Assembly (NCBI GenBank): GCA_000818945.1
Contig: KN805390.1
Coordinates: forward strand, 537,255 to 597,578
Reading direction: 5' to 3'
From: Schizochytrium sp. CCTCC M209059
Lineage: Eukaryota > Sar > Bigyra > Thraustochytrida > Thraustochytriidae
Length of the DNA: 60,324 bases
Positions 30,180 through 39,525 of the stretch are shown piece by piece (the stretch's first letter is position 1; the number at the start of each line of letters is the position of its first letter). The position numbers and the translations under genes are program-made. A model generated the notes under the pieces. It saw nothing but the letters and a program-made list of their open reading frames with translations, was not told the origin of the DNA and did not search any database.

Positions 30180-30688
30180 GTCCTCCATCTGCGTCCATGA
30201 ATACGCTCCGGTAAAAATGAGTTGCGCGTGTGCGCAACGCAAAATCCAAATCGAATCTAGGTCGATTGGTCCCGGGTGCTGTGGCTGCTGGCCTGAGAAA
30301 GGAAAGCACGCGCCGCGCACCGTTCTCGGGAGTACGTATATAATGCTTTCAGGCAAGCACGCTTGGTTTTTTTACGGTCGTCATGCACAGAGCATGCTTT
30401 GGGGGCTAGTTGGAGGGAGTCCTTCTCTCCTCTTTTGTGGCGGCCAAGTTGTTGACAAACAGTAAATGAAGCAAGATGCGACCCCAAAGGAAAAAGCAAG
30501 CACTCATCAAGTTCATTGCTTGCTTTGGAACGGAAAGCAATCCGGAATCTCTCGAGGCGTGCGGTGAGCGAGCGGGCGCCCGAGCGGGCGAGCGAGTAAA
30601 CAAGCGAGCGAGCGAGCGAACGAACGAACAAACAAAGGAACGAGTGAGCTAGAAGGCCGCGCGCCGCGCGCGCGCGAGACATAGCACG
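30180..30688. other. Promoter and leader of the JmjC gene
   Basis: Contains a GCGA/GAAC/AAAC tetranucleotide repeat tract (about 30570-30640) immediately before the ATG. Such CAAG- or GCGA-type leaders recur upstream of other genes here. Confidence 0.5.
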
Positions 30689-33600
30689 ATGGGGCGTAAA
30701 AAGGCAAGCGCTGCGGCCGCTCGTGGAAAAGAACTGGCCCCAGGAAACAAGGACGAGCTCGGCTCCGCAGCCTCGGGACTCCTCGACAAGCTCGATGCCA
30801 TACCCATGTCCGTAGTCCTTGCAGTCCTTTTCGCGTGCGGACTTGCATTACTTGGTGTCAAGGTACAGAGCGGCGAGGTCTCCCTGCCTAGAATGAGCAG
30901 CGACCTTGCCTTCGAACATACGATGAGTGGTCGGCCAGCGGCCTGGTACAAGGACAAGCACGAGGTGGTAGAAAGTCTGCCCGTGGTGACGAACATGGAA
31001 CAGCCATTCTCGCACGCCACACTCATTACCACAAAGACTTTCAAGAAAGAGGTTTTGGAGGCCAGCCAAGACGAACTCGTCCTTGTCGTGTTTTACGATC
31101 CCCGATCGCATGCATTCCAGCTTTTGCATAGCGAGATTGATGCCGCTGCGAAGCGGATCCAGTCACACCCGCGTTTGGCAGGCCGTGTGCGCATTGGCGT
31201 CGTAAACGCAGCCGTTGACGCCTGGCTCGGTAAGCTCTATGCTTGGCTTGGCAGAACTCAACAAGACACGACCAAAACCGCCGCCACGTCCTTTCAGTTT
31301 GGTCACGAAACCACGTACATGATGCTCTCCCGTCTCTTTCGCAACGGTCGTGTTTTAGGGGCCTACAAGGGCATTTACGATGCAAGCGATATCCTCAACT
31401 ACCTCGACCTTGCGCTCGAGCCGCTGGAGCCCCGCCGCGTGCCCGACGTCGCCGCCTTGGAGGCCATGGTGACGGCCGATCCGCCCCGTCTCCCGCTCAT
31501 TGCCAGCTGTGATAGCGTCTTGAATTCCGAAGCTTTCACGGCCGTTGCTAAATGGTTTCACGGAAGATCCTTTTTTGCGCGTGTGGACGATGCAGCCGCC
31601 TGTGCCTCGTCTGACGGCGGCTCGCCATGCACACTGGCAAGCTTTAATGCCCGCGGCGAACGTCACTGCTATGTTCCGACGAGCAAGGTGACAGGAGCGT
31701 TAGAAACGACATCGAGCGCCGAGGGGCTCGACAAATTCCTAGGCGATCCCGAGCTGGAGGCCTTTGTTCGACTCGAGTCGCGCACACAGCTCGAAGAACT
31801 CCGCGAGGACAACGTCCACGTGTATCTGCGGAAACCTTTTGTTTGCGCTCTGCTTTTGGACCTGCAAAATATTGAGCAACTCCGCAAACTCACACAAATT
31901 GTGGAGTCTGTGCGAAAGAATCCCCATGTTGCTACGATTGTTCCCCATGTCGAATTCGTACTCGCGGATGCCAAAAGCATGGCTGCCGGGTACGATCTTG
32001 CTGACGATGGCGTGAATGCAATTCTCTTTCAGGCCAGCCTGTTGACGTCGGCTGAACATGAGAGCATTTACATGCCCGCAGACCCTTTGCAAGAGCTCTC
32101 AGGCGAGAGCACTGATTGGGTTGCCACTGGCATGGCATCCTGGCTCGAACGGGAGCTGAGCAGTGGTCTCAAGGAGTTCATCCGCGATCATGCTCTCTTT
32201 GTGCGCCAAGGCGGAGTTGACCGCGCCGAAAAGGGGGCTGTGGCAGCCTCACATCGTGCTGCTCAGACCGACGTGCAAAAGAAGCAGCCCGAACTCGAGG
32301 CAAATGCTAAACCCCAAGTCGACCTCGTTCCCGAAAAGGAATCATTTGAGACAACCAACAATCTCGTTGGATATCAGGAAATGAAGTTGAGTGATGTTCT
32401 CAAATCCTTTGCGGGCCTTTACACCGACTACGCCATGTTGGAGGAGATTTGGGAGGACTTTTCGCCCGCGCAAAGAAAGAACGAAGTTGCCATGCGCAAT
32501 GGTCTCGAGATGGTCCGCAACTACATTCAGTCTCACGCCTTTCTCCACGACTACGTGCAAACGATCCCTCTCACGCCGCGAAGACTGCGCGACACAATCG
32601 AAAGCAAGGGCGAGCGCAAAGAATTGATGCGCGCCATTGAGCGATTTGCATCCAAAACCACGGGCATGCTCAACGATGCCTACCACGTCGAAGAGCGGGG
32701 CGAGGAGGACCTTGAGCATTATTCGCTCAAGCTCAAGTGGTCCGAAGCGGCCGCCTTTTTCGAGTTTGCGCTCTACGATATATATGCAGAGCGCTCTGAC
32801 GAGTACAAGAAGGAGCGCGTAGCGGCTGGAAACACGTCGTTGCCGCAAGCAGAGACGCTGCAGATTGACCGCCGCTCGGCCGATGAGCTGAGCATGGAAG
32901 AGTTCGCTCGAGAATATGCAGGCAAGGGACGTCCTGTGATCATCGAAAATGCCAAGCTGACGCGTGAGACTTGGAACCTGACATTTTTCAGGGAGCGCTG
33001 CGGCGACAAGGTTCCCAATCTCGTCACTTTGGACCGCTCGCAACGGACTTGGGGTGGCCTCGTTTCGGTCCCCAACAAAATTTCCATGGCCGAGTTTGTC
33101 GATACCCATCGCACAATGGAAGAACGCAAGGCGTGGTACGTGCACGACTGGAGTCTTCCACATCACTGCCCCAACGTCTTTGGCGAAGCGCCCTATGAGG
33201 AATTCACCTTGCCCAAATACTTTGCTGGCGACTACGCGCAGCGCTTGCCTTTTGAGGGATACCAGCATAGCTGGCCTTCGCTTTTTGTGGGCGCAAATGG
33301 CACGCAGAGTCTGATGCACGTGGACAGCGGCGGAACAAACTTCTGGATGTACCTCGTCTCGGGCGTCAAGGAGTGGCGCTTCTTTGAGCGTCACGACATT
33401 CCCAACCTTTACTCTCGACCGCTCTCGTCTTCGTTTGCCGTCGATCCCTTTGAGCAGGACGGATCACGTTTTCCCCTCGTCGGCAAGGCCAAAATGTATC
33501 ACGGAACGCAGCGTCCTGGTGACCTCGTCTTTGTGCCGGGGGGGTCCCCGCACGGTGTGCGAAATCTCGATGATGTCGTCGGTCTCTCTATGAACTACAT

Positions 33601-33814
33601 TGATGACACGGACATGTGGCTATATCTCTGGACGCAGCTTCATTCGCACGACTTTCGCGCGTTCGAAACCTTGACGCAATCCAACTTTCCGCGCGGACTG
33701 CGGAAAAACCAGACGGACATTTCTTTCGGCGAGTTCAAGAGCACGGATTGGTACAAGCTCGCCAAAGAAGGCAAGCTCGATCTCGTCATTGATAACTACA
33801 AGCCCCGCGAGTAA
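30689..33814 (+). CDS. Membrane-anchored JmjC (cupin) 2-oxoglutarate oxygenase with thioredoxin-like region
   Basis: A 1041-residue protein. A transmembrane segment at about 38-56 (VVLAVLFACGLALLG) follows a Lys-rich cytosolic N-terminus, so most of the chain is probably in the ER lumen. Residues ~125-240 resemble a thioredoxin fold (LVLVVFYDPRSHAF, RVRIGVVNA), but the CxxC is absent. A long helical middle follows (about 540-700). The JmjC domain spans about 725-1000: GRPVIIENAKLT start, LMHVDSGGTNFWMYLVSG with Fe(II) ligands H877 and D879, and GGSPHGVRNLDD with H955. The HxD..H triad is complete, so it should be an active hydroxylase or demethylase; substrates of JMJD6/PSR-type enzymes include lysine or arginine side chains. 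A catalytic JmjC domain tethered to a membrane and fused to a redox-like fold is uncommon. The substrate cannot be told from sequence. Confidence 0.88.
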   Translation: MGRKKASAAAARGKELAPGNKDELGSAASGLLDKLDAIPMSVVLAVLFACGLALLGVKVQSGEVSLPRMSSDLAFEHTMSGRPAAWYKDKHEVVESLPVVTNMEQPFSHATLITTKTFKKEVLEASQDELVLVVFYDPRSHAFQLLHSEIDAAAKRIQSHPRLAGRVRIGVVNAAVDAWLGKLYAWLGRTQQDTTKTAATSFQFGHETTYMMLSRLFRNGRVLGAYKGIYDASDILNYLDLALEPLEPRRVPDVAALEAMVTADPPRLPLIASCDSVLNSEAFTAVAKWFHGRSFFARVDDAAACASSDGGSPCTLASFNARGERHCYVPTSKVTGALETTSSAEGLDKFLGDPELEAFVRLESRTQLEELREDNVHVYLRKPFVCALLLDLQNIEQLRKLTQIVESVRKNPHVATIVPHVEFVLADAKSMAAGYDLADDGVNAILFQASLLTSAEHESIYMPADPLQELSGESTDWVATGMASWLERELSSGLKEFIRDHALFVRQGGVDRAEKGAVAASHRAAQTDVQKKQPELEANAKPQVDLVPEKESFETTNNLVGYQEMKLSDVLKSFAGLYTDYAMLEEIWEDFSPAQRKNEVAMRNGLEMVRNYIQSHAFLHDYVQTIPLTPRRLRDTIESKGERKELMRAIERFASKTTGMLNDAYHVEERGEEDLEHYSLKLKWSEAAAFFEFALYDIYAERSDEYKKERVAAGNTSLPQAETLQIDRRSADELSMEEFAREYAGKGRPVIIENAKLTRETWNLTFFRERCGDKVPNLVTLDRSQRTWGGLVSVPNKISMAEFVDTHRTMEERKAWYVHDWSLPHHCPNVFGEAPYEEFTLPKYFAGDYAQRLPFEGYQHSWPSLFVGANGTQSLMHVDSGGTNFWMYLVSGVKEWRFFERHDIPNLYSRPLSSSFAVDPFEQDGSRFPLVGKAKMYHGTQRPGDLVFVPGGSPHGVRNLDDVVGLSMNYIDDTDMWLYLWTQLHSHDFRAFETLTQSNFPRGLRKNQTDISFGEFKSTDWYKLAKEGKLDLVIDNYKPRE

Positions 33815-34297
33815 AGGTCACCCTTGATACGAGGAAGTGCCCGAATGCGAGAGTTCGAGTGATAATGCCGTCAAGAAATCGTGCTCGAGCATTTCAACTT
33901 GATAGTCATGCCCCCTTATCCACAAATCATATGTGTTTCTGTCTTCAATCCTTCGCAAAGGCTCCTGCTTTGCACGCACTTGTCTGCATCGTTCGGAGCT
34001 ACTTCCTCAGGCATCCACCACGCCAAGAGCACAATGCAGGGGTTTTGCCTCCTTTCAAAGGCTGTAGGCAGGACGGCCCGCGTGGGCCCAATTTGCGTTG
34101 TTCAAGGGAATCCGCACAGTGCGTCGGTGCAAGGCCTCCGGCATTTTACACGCGCGAGAACTCTCTCTCGAAGAAGAAAGAGCGCGCGTTTGGCGCGGGA
34201 AGCACGCAGAAACCATTTGCACAAGAGCGACGCGCGCAAATCGGGCAGACTCGCGGGGCCGAGCAGCGCGGCAAGTAGCAGGCGAGAACTTCGAAAG
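33815..34297. other. Spacer upstream of microprotein copy A
   Basis: This 483-bp stretch holds the JmjC 3' end and the likely promoter of microprotein A. No other gene is supported. Confidence 0.5.
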
Positions 34298-34453
34298 ATG
34301 TGCTACAAGACGACGTGTCAGACGTGCCAGAAGACCACATGGGGGGGCTGCGGCGCGCACATCGACAGCGCGCTCAAGGGCGTGCCCAAGGACAAGCTCT
34401 GTACCTGCAGCGAGGCCGATAGGAAACCTGGCGCGGGATGTTCCATTCAATAG
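34298..34453 (+). CDS. Cys/His microprotein, copy A (51 residues)
   Basis: The ATG at 34298 starts a 51-residue protein of the array family, too short for usual gene calls. Core motif: MCYKTTCQTCQKTTWGGCG, then H, then SALKGVPKDKLCTC. Cysteines at 2, 7, 10, 18, 35 and 37 and a histidine at 21 form CxxC, CxxH and CxC patterns, suggesting one zinc site. This copy differs from the others by Lys4 and Gln11 and by a 14-residue tail containing a further Cys. I recall similar unnamed small proteins with TWxGCGxH in fungi and bacteria; no function is known to me. Confidence 0.8.
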   Translation: MCYKTTCQTCQKTTWGGCGAHIDSALKGVPKDKLCTCSEADRKPGAGCSIQ

Positions 34454-35211
34454 GTGTCTTAGGTCTCAGCCCAAGCTGGGCGAGACGAGGACGGAGGTGT
34501 GTGATTTGGTTTACAAGCAAGCAAGCAAGCAAGCAAGCAAGCGAGCAAGCAATCGCAATCGAGCGCGCGAATCCCGGAGGGAGGACCGGGTGGTGTTTCG
34601 CAGCGTGCTTATGGATAGACTAATTCAAGTGAACCAGTGCGTGATGTATTTTGGCTGTCTTGTCTGCTTGATCTTACAATGGGTGAAGCCCTTTGGAGGT
34701 TGTCAAGTCGCTCCTGGAGATTGATTCGCGTGACAACTCAGGCTGGGGCCAGGCACTCTTGTTTTTTGTTTTGGCCTCGGAAGAAATGGCGTGAATAGGG
34801 TGCTGATGACCTTGTCTTGGTGGCTCTCGTTCGCTCATGAGTTTCATCAATAATAGCTTCAAAAACTCATGCACTCGAGGCTTGTCATTGAAAAAAAATA
34901 AATGAATGGCAACGCAAATATGCTTGGTTGATCGCAACTTTATCTGTTTAATAAAAGCGTGAGGTAAAGCACGAACACTCTCCGCTCACAATAATTTGTT
35001 CTGCTGCCAACGAAGGAGGTGACTTTCGTCAAGCTACAGATCAACGTCGCCGTAATGCTTGGACGCCAGACATCCGAATTTTGCTGCGCTGAAGCAGCCC
35101 TTTTCGGGCCAACAAAAACTTGTGGCAGCACTCGCCCCGCACCGCGTGGCGTACTCCTTTCCCGCAAGGCGATCTGCACCCTTGCCTTCGAGGCTCCGCC
35201 GTGCCGCGCCG
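34454..35211. other. Spacer between microprotein copies A and B
   Basis: Contains an (AAGC)n repeat at 34512-34552, the same tetranucleotide theme found in the leaders of copies D, E and F. No further gene copy is visible. Confidence 0.5.
34512..34552. repeat. (AAGC)n tetranucleotide repeat
   Basis: About eight AAGC units with one GAGC variant lie just 3' of microprotein A. Confidence 0.8.
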
Positions 35212-35334
35212 CTAGTCCTTCTTGCACGTGCAAAGCTGGTCCTTGGGCACGCCGCGAAGCGCGCTCTCGATGTGGAGGCCGCAGCCGCCCCACGTCGTCT
35301 TGCCGCACTTGCTGCACTTGACCTGATAGCACAT
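35212..35334 (-). CDS. Cys/His microprotein, copy B (40 residues)
   Basis: A minus-strand ATG at 35332-35334 and 40 codons to a TAG at 35212. The sequence starts MCYQVKCSKCGKTTWGGCG and ends LCTCKKD. All six Cys and His21 are kept. It differs from copy F at six positions (Tyr3, Ser8, Leu20, Ile22, Gln33, Asp40). The upstream (35335-35440) is rich in CAGAG pentanucleotides, unlike the CAAG-rich leaders of D-F, so this copy is an older duplicate. Confidence 0.85.
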   Translation of the reverse strand: MCYQVKCSKCGKTTWGGCGLHIESALRGVPKDQLCTCKKD

Positions 35335-35689
35335 GGTGGCGCGCCCTGCTCTCCCTGCGCTGTCCTGCTCGTCTGCGCTCTGCTCTGCCCTGCACTTCAC
35401 TGCTTCGCTCCGCTCAGCTCTGCTCTGCTCTGCTGCGCGTCGCGGCGTGAATGATGTTGCGCCTTTGCGCACCTCAAGCTGGCCTTCCATGACTCCTTCC
35501 GCCGAGTGAAAATCCCCGTGCGGAAGACGAGAACGCCGAGACCCTCTTTCCCAAGAACGCGGTCACGACGCTCGCCGGGGACCGCGAGAGGAACCGCGAG
35601 AGGCTTGCTTTCCAGGGTGGCCGAGTTTACTCTACAGACGCCATCACGAGATGCCGCTCGCAGTCGGCGCCGGGCGGGGCGGGGCAATC
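35335..35689. promoter_or_regulatory. Upstream region of copy B with CAGAG repeat
   Basis: Reading toward copy B, the leader has CAGAGCAGAGCAGAG-type pentanucleotides. They resemble runs upstream of the KATNIP-like and IQ-repeat genes. This is inferred to be promoter or leader sequence. Confidence 0.4.
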
Positions 35690-35803
35690 GCCGCTTCTCG
35701 CGTTGGCTCTGCGCAGAGCTGGTCCTTCCTCGGGCACGCCGCGGAGAGCGCTCTCAACGTGGGCGCCGAGGTCGTCCTGCAGCGCGTCGCACTTTATCCA
35801 GAA
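35690..35803 (-). pseudogene. Decayed microprotein copy C
   Basis: On the minus strand the sequence still reads FWIKCD, then a scrambled segment, then HVESALRGVP in one frame, clearly homologous to the array family. It has lost the start ATG (ACG in its place), the second cysteine of CxxC, the TTWGGCG block (four codons shorter), and has a 4-base insertion after GVP that shifts the frame before the final CxC. A shifted AAGCGGCGA relic of the terminal codons lies near 35690. It is a broken copy between B and D. Confidence 0.75.
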
Positions 35804-36549
35804 CGTTTCGACCTCGCAGAAAAGCTCATTTTGGCCGAGTCGGCTGCTGCTCGATCTGAGCGCGCGCGCCCGAGTCCTTCAAGGTGCGCAGGACGCAGAG
35901 GCTGCGGGTTTGCAGGCGAAGAAGGCGCCGACGTGCGCGGGGATGATGCGGTGATCGCATGGCGGAGATGGCGCACGAGGACGAGGACACCGAGACGCAG
36001 AACTCCGACTTGGACGTGGACGAGGACGCGGGCGGGGCCGAGGCGTACGAGCGGTCAGCTGGCCGTCGAAGGGCGACCGCGGTCGGCTGTAGGACGAGCG
36101 CGGCCGGGACGGCGACGGAGAAGGGACCTGGAGAAAGCCCCCGGGGGGCCGCTGTACAGCATTTCGCCCCTGTACAGCATGTCGCCGCAGTACAGCGGCA
36201 GCGGGTCGCCGGCCGTGGCCTTGTACGCGCGGCATCAAGGAGGACCTAGAGGCCGGCGAGAGGTCTGGCGGGGCCGAGGCTGCGTGCTCGATGCGGGACC
36301 AGGACAAGCGAGCATGGTGCGGCGAATTCCCCGCGCGATTTTGTCTGTATAAAGAAAGAGCGGGCGGCGGCAAGAAAAACTCCGAGGACGCCAAAGCACG
36401 CTGGGCCCGAGAGCCGGCAACGGCGGCGCGGGGAGCTGCAAACCTGCAACACTAGCAACCGAGCAACCGAGCGAAGAAGCGAGCAAGACAAGCAGCCAAG
36501 CTAGCAGTCAAGCAACCAAGCAAGCTAGCAGACAAGCAACCAAGCAAAG
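35804..36549. other. Spacer with duplicated leader of copy D
   Basis: GC-rich sequence is followed by the 5' flank of copy D (about 36370-36549), which shares AAAACTCCG, CAAACCTGCAACA and a CAAGCAACCAAGC-rich leader with copies E and F. Long Arg/Pro frames here are composition artefacts. Confidence 0.5.
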
Positions 36550-36672
36550 ATGTGCTTTCAAGTGAAATGCGACAAGTGCGGCAAGACCACATGGGGCGGC
36601 TGCGGCAACCACGTTGAAAGCGCGCTTCGAGGCGTTCCCAAGGATCAGCTCTGCGCCTGCAAGAAGCGGTGA
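36550..36672 (+). CDS. Cys/His microprotein, copy D (40 residues)
   Basis: ATG at 36550, stop TGA at 36670-36672. It begins MCFQVKCDKCGKTTWGGCG and ends LCACKKR. It differs from copies E and F at two residues each (Ala36 here where they have Thr, plus Pro30 or Gln33). The leader is an uninterrupted series of CAAGC/CCAAG/CTAGC words ending in CAAAG before the ATG. An AATAAA lies about 250 bp downstream (near 36926). Confidence 0.88.
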   Translation: MCFQVKCDKCGKTTWGGCGNHVESALRGVPKDQLCACKKR

Positions 36673-37017
36673 CAGCGTCGTGAATGTATAGCAACACACA
36701 AAAGTCATGTATATTTTAGCCTAGTCAACCTTCCTTCCATTGTCCAGCCCCATGAAAATGCGCGTAGCGTTCGGTATTCTTGCTCAGTCGCACGCAAATG
36801 AAGTTGGAACAAAGATGGCATTTTGCCTATCACGTGAGATCGACGAGAGGCTCTAAAGCTCGGGGTGATCTGGTTTAGCTTTCTGTATACCCTTTTCAAA
36901 ACACAGGACGGATCGTAATGAACAAATAAAGTAGGCTACATTTGATTTTCTAACTCCTGGCATACATTTGGCAGCGACGCATCGCTTTCCTTCAATAAGT
37001 TGGCTAAATGTCCATCG
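36673..37017. other. Convergent spacer between copies D and E
   Basis: AT-richer 3' sequence shared by two convergent microprotein genes. A polyadenylation-type AATAAA lies near 36926. No other gene is seen. Confidence 0.5.
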
Positions 37018-37140
37018 CTACCGCTTCTTGCAGGTGCAAAGCTGGTCCTTGGCCACACCTCGAAGCGCGCTTTCAACGTGGTTGCCGCAGCCGCCCCATG
37101 TGGTCTTGCCGCACTTGTCGCATTTCACTTGAAAGCACAT
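37018..37140 (-). CDS. Cys/His microprotein, copy E (40 residues)
   Basis: Minus-strand ATG at 37138-37140, stop TAG at 37018. Sequence identical to copy D except Ala30 for Pro and Thr36 for Ala. The six Cys and His21 are intact. The leader, read on the minus strand, is near-identical to that of D for the last ~35 bases and to that of F further out (CTTTCGAGAGC, AAAGCAAGACAA). This points to recent duplication of gene plus promoter. Confidence 0.88.
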   Translation of the reverse strand: MCFQVKCDKCGKTTWGGCGNHVESALRGVAKDQLCTCKKR

Positions 37141-37822
37141 CTTTGCTTGGTTGCTTGTCTGCTAGCTTGCCTGGTTGCTTGCTTGGTTGTTTGTCTTGCT
37201 TTGTCAGATGTTGTGGGTTTGGTGCTCTCGAAAGGGGTGACGTACCATCTGCAGCGGCCTCTGAATTCGGGTCAATCAGTGGCCGCCCTTTGGTTGACCA
37301 GAGCCCGGCCAAAAGTCTTTGTGCGGTGGCTCCGCCCGGAACAATCGTAAGACTTCTGCCAGAGGGGCTGGTTGCTGCCCCTAGGGTGACCCGCGTTACC
37401 CGCCCTGACATGAGAAAGACTCCACTCAGGCTCATGCACGCGTTTCTGCTGCTTGCTGGTGAAAAGAAGAAATGGACGCGTTGGCTTTTTCTCCAGGAAG
37501 CCTTGACGTTCCTGGTTGCGTCGTCAAGCTACCGCCCAGCCGTGCAAATGTCCGCTCTCGGCATTGACGAATGCACCGTGGCGTAGTATGGATGGCCAAA
37601 TTCGGGAATGGAGAAATGATGGCATGACATGGGGGGAAAAAGAGGGAAAAAAGAGGAACGGAGAAAAGGAAGTTTTGGAAAAATAAAAAAAACTCCGGCT
37701 TTCGAGAGCCGAGCGGGAAAAGCAGCGCGGCGCAGCAAGCAGCAAACCCGCAACATTCGATAAAGCAAGACAAGCAACCAAGCAATCAAGCAACCAAGCT
37801 AGCAGCCAAGCAGCCAAGCAAG
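37141..37822. promoter_or_regulatory. Divergent promoter region of copies E and F
   Basis: Both ends carry the same elements in inverted orientation: CTTTCGAGAGC about 90 to 125 bp from each ATG, AAACCCRCAACATYYGA, then AAAGCAAGACAARCAACCAA. The central ~450 bp is unique and holds no gene I can support. Confidence 0.55.
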
Positions 37823-37945
37823 ATGTGCTTTCAAGTGAAATGCGACAAGTGCGGCAAAACGACGTGGGGTGGCTGCGGCAACCACGTTGAAAGCGCGCTT
37901 CGAGGTGTGCCCAAGGACAAGCTTTGCACCTGCAAGAAGCGGTAA
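37823..37945 (+). CDS. Cys/His microprotein, copy F (40 residues)
   Basis: ATG at 37823, stop TAA at 37943-37945. It differs from D at Lys33 and Thr36 and from E at Pro30 and Lys33. The metal-ligand pattern is unchanged. Some codons differ synonymously from D (AAAACGACGTGGGGT against AAGACCACATGGGGC), so synonymous change exceeds amino-acid change. That suggests purifying selection on the protein. Confidence 0.88.
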   Translation: MCFQVKCDKCGKTTWGGCGNHVESALRGVPKDKLCTCKKR

Positions 37946-38298
37946 CATGAATGCTCAATTTTCTTGGTTAAATAGACACCAATCCATTGAGATTGGCCAA
38001 CAGACTACACATGTAACAAAATCTCAGTAAACTATTCAATTAGTCTGTATACATGAATTTGAATTCCTTGCCTTGATGAAAACTTTTTGATGACGCTCGA
38101 GCATCGCGTGCATGGAAACAAGCGCGTTGAGATCGCATTGTGGGTATACAGCCCTTCTTGCTATGGTACTCTGCCCAAGTTCGGCGTCTCGGTAGTCTAG
38201 TGCTGATGCCGATGCTGCTGGTAGTCCTGGTCCACGTTTTGCTGCATCTTACGCACGTGATTTAGCGCGATGAGCTTATGCAAGCTTTACCATCTTTA
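37946..38298. other. Convergent 3' spacer
   Basis: This 353-bp AT-rich stretch lies between copy F and the EF-hand gene. A TTTATT (minus-strand AATAAA) at 38293-38298 abuts the EF-hand stop codon. No gene is seen. Confidence 0.5.
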
Positions 38299-38481
38299 TT
38301 AAATGGCCACGGCTGGCGTCTCAACTGCCTGTTGCGGGTTCTGCTGCTGGTGGTGGGTTTTTAAGTGGTGGTTGTGCTCCTGATGGGGATGGTTCTGCTG
38401 ATGCCGTGGCTGCTTCTGATCATTCTGCTGCTGGTCATTCCGCTGCTGGTCATTCTGCTGCTGGTCATGCTGCTGCTGGTC

Positions 38482-38514
<33 letters not shown>

Positions 38515-39525
38515 ACGTTGCTGCGTCGTGAGACGGCGCGCGATAGGAAGGATTGCAGTATCATTTCTGTGGCGACACTGCCGACAGAGGCGATCTCCCT
38601 TGGCAGACAGCGGAGACTTCGATGCCACGGAGCTGTCGTCGGCTTCTTCCAGAGGATGAGGAAGTTGCTTGCCGTCGACAAGCTCAAGATTCATTACAAA
38701 CCCAACGTTCTTTTTCCTGCTGAATGCAGGCAAGAATAGATGAAATGGCAAGACCTGGTCTTGACTACTGTCGTCCTCAGCGTCGCCTCCGAGACCTTGT
38801 GCGTTGCCAGAGGCTTCCCCTCCTTGTTTAGATACCTTGTGAGCCTGCTGCTTCTCTTTGTCATGGTACTGTCGCTGCGCGCTGTATTTCTTTGTTGCAT
38901 TCATCGACGACTCAACAACCATGAGAAAGGCATTGAAATCAAGTTCACCATCTGTTGCGTGCTCGTCGATTACATGCTGCAATTGATCGAGACTTTTTTG
39001 AAGCCCAACAAGCTTTAGAGCGAAAGATATCTCCTCAAAGTCGAGAGCCCCGCTGCCATCCTCGTCAAGAAGTTCGAAAACCTTTAGATACATGCGCCTT
39101 TCTTCCTGGGTCATTTTGGCGACAACCCGTCCGCCTCGGCGCCGAAGCCATTCGTTTCTGCGCTGCGCGAGAACTTGCTGCATTTGCTCGAAAATGGCGT
39201 CGCATTGCTTGCAGCCATGTCTTATGCCTGGCCAGCTATGAAAGTCGTAAGGAGGTTTGACCCCAGGCTCGAGCGCCTCCTCGGGCTCAAGCGCCTCCTC
39301 GAGCTCGAGCGCCTCTACGGGCTTGGACTCACAGTCAGTTCTCGGAGTTGCCTTTACTGTCTTCGCTTCTCTTGGGCTTGCGCGCATCGCAACGCGAGGA
39401 ACACATGGTGGCCGAGGCCGATGTTTGGCCCCCTTAGTTCTTTGCCGCGCACTCGTCCGCCTCTTGTGGCAGGTCACGGGCTGGATCTCTGCCAGGAGCG
39501 TCGCGACCTCCTCTCGCACGGGCAT
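38299..39525 (-). CDS. EF-hand protein with Gln-rich repetitive tail
   Basis: A 408-residue protein from the ATG at 39525 (MPVREEVATLL); the longer frame starts with GTG. Residues ~85-100 carry short ALEPEEALEPG repeats. A conserved-looking patch PPYDFHSWPGIRHGCKQCDAIF precedes helices, then one canonical EF-hand loop, DEDGSGALDFEE (about 167-178), and a degenerate second one (ATDGELDFNAF) lacking several ligands. The C-terminal 80 residues are Gln/His/Asn/Asp (QQQHDQQQNDQQ repeats) from a CTG/CAT-type microsatellite. One calcium site, or a structural pair, is likely. The gene is divergent from the STPGR-like gene 315 bp away. The function is unknown; a calcium-sensing adaptor is the simplest reading. 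Confidence 0.82.
38405..38520 (-). repeat. CTG-rich coding microsatellite encoding poly-Gln
   Basis: Imperfect CTG units with CAT and ATT interruptions on the plus strand encode Gln/His/Asn/Asp on the minus strand in the tail of the EF-hand protein. Confidence 0.85.

Noticed and set aside
32342..33394. 350-residue antisense frame in the JmjC gene
   Set aside because: It mirrors the conserved JmjC codons; no domain is seen and composition fits a shadow frame.
37018..37945. Treating copies E and F as arms of an inverted-repeat transposon
   Set aside because: The inverted flanks carry host-like microprotein genes, there is no transposase between them, and other copies lie in both orientations.
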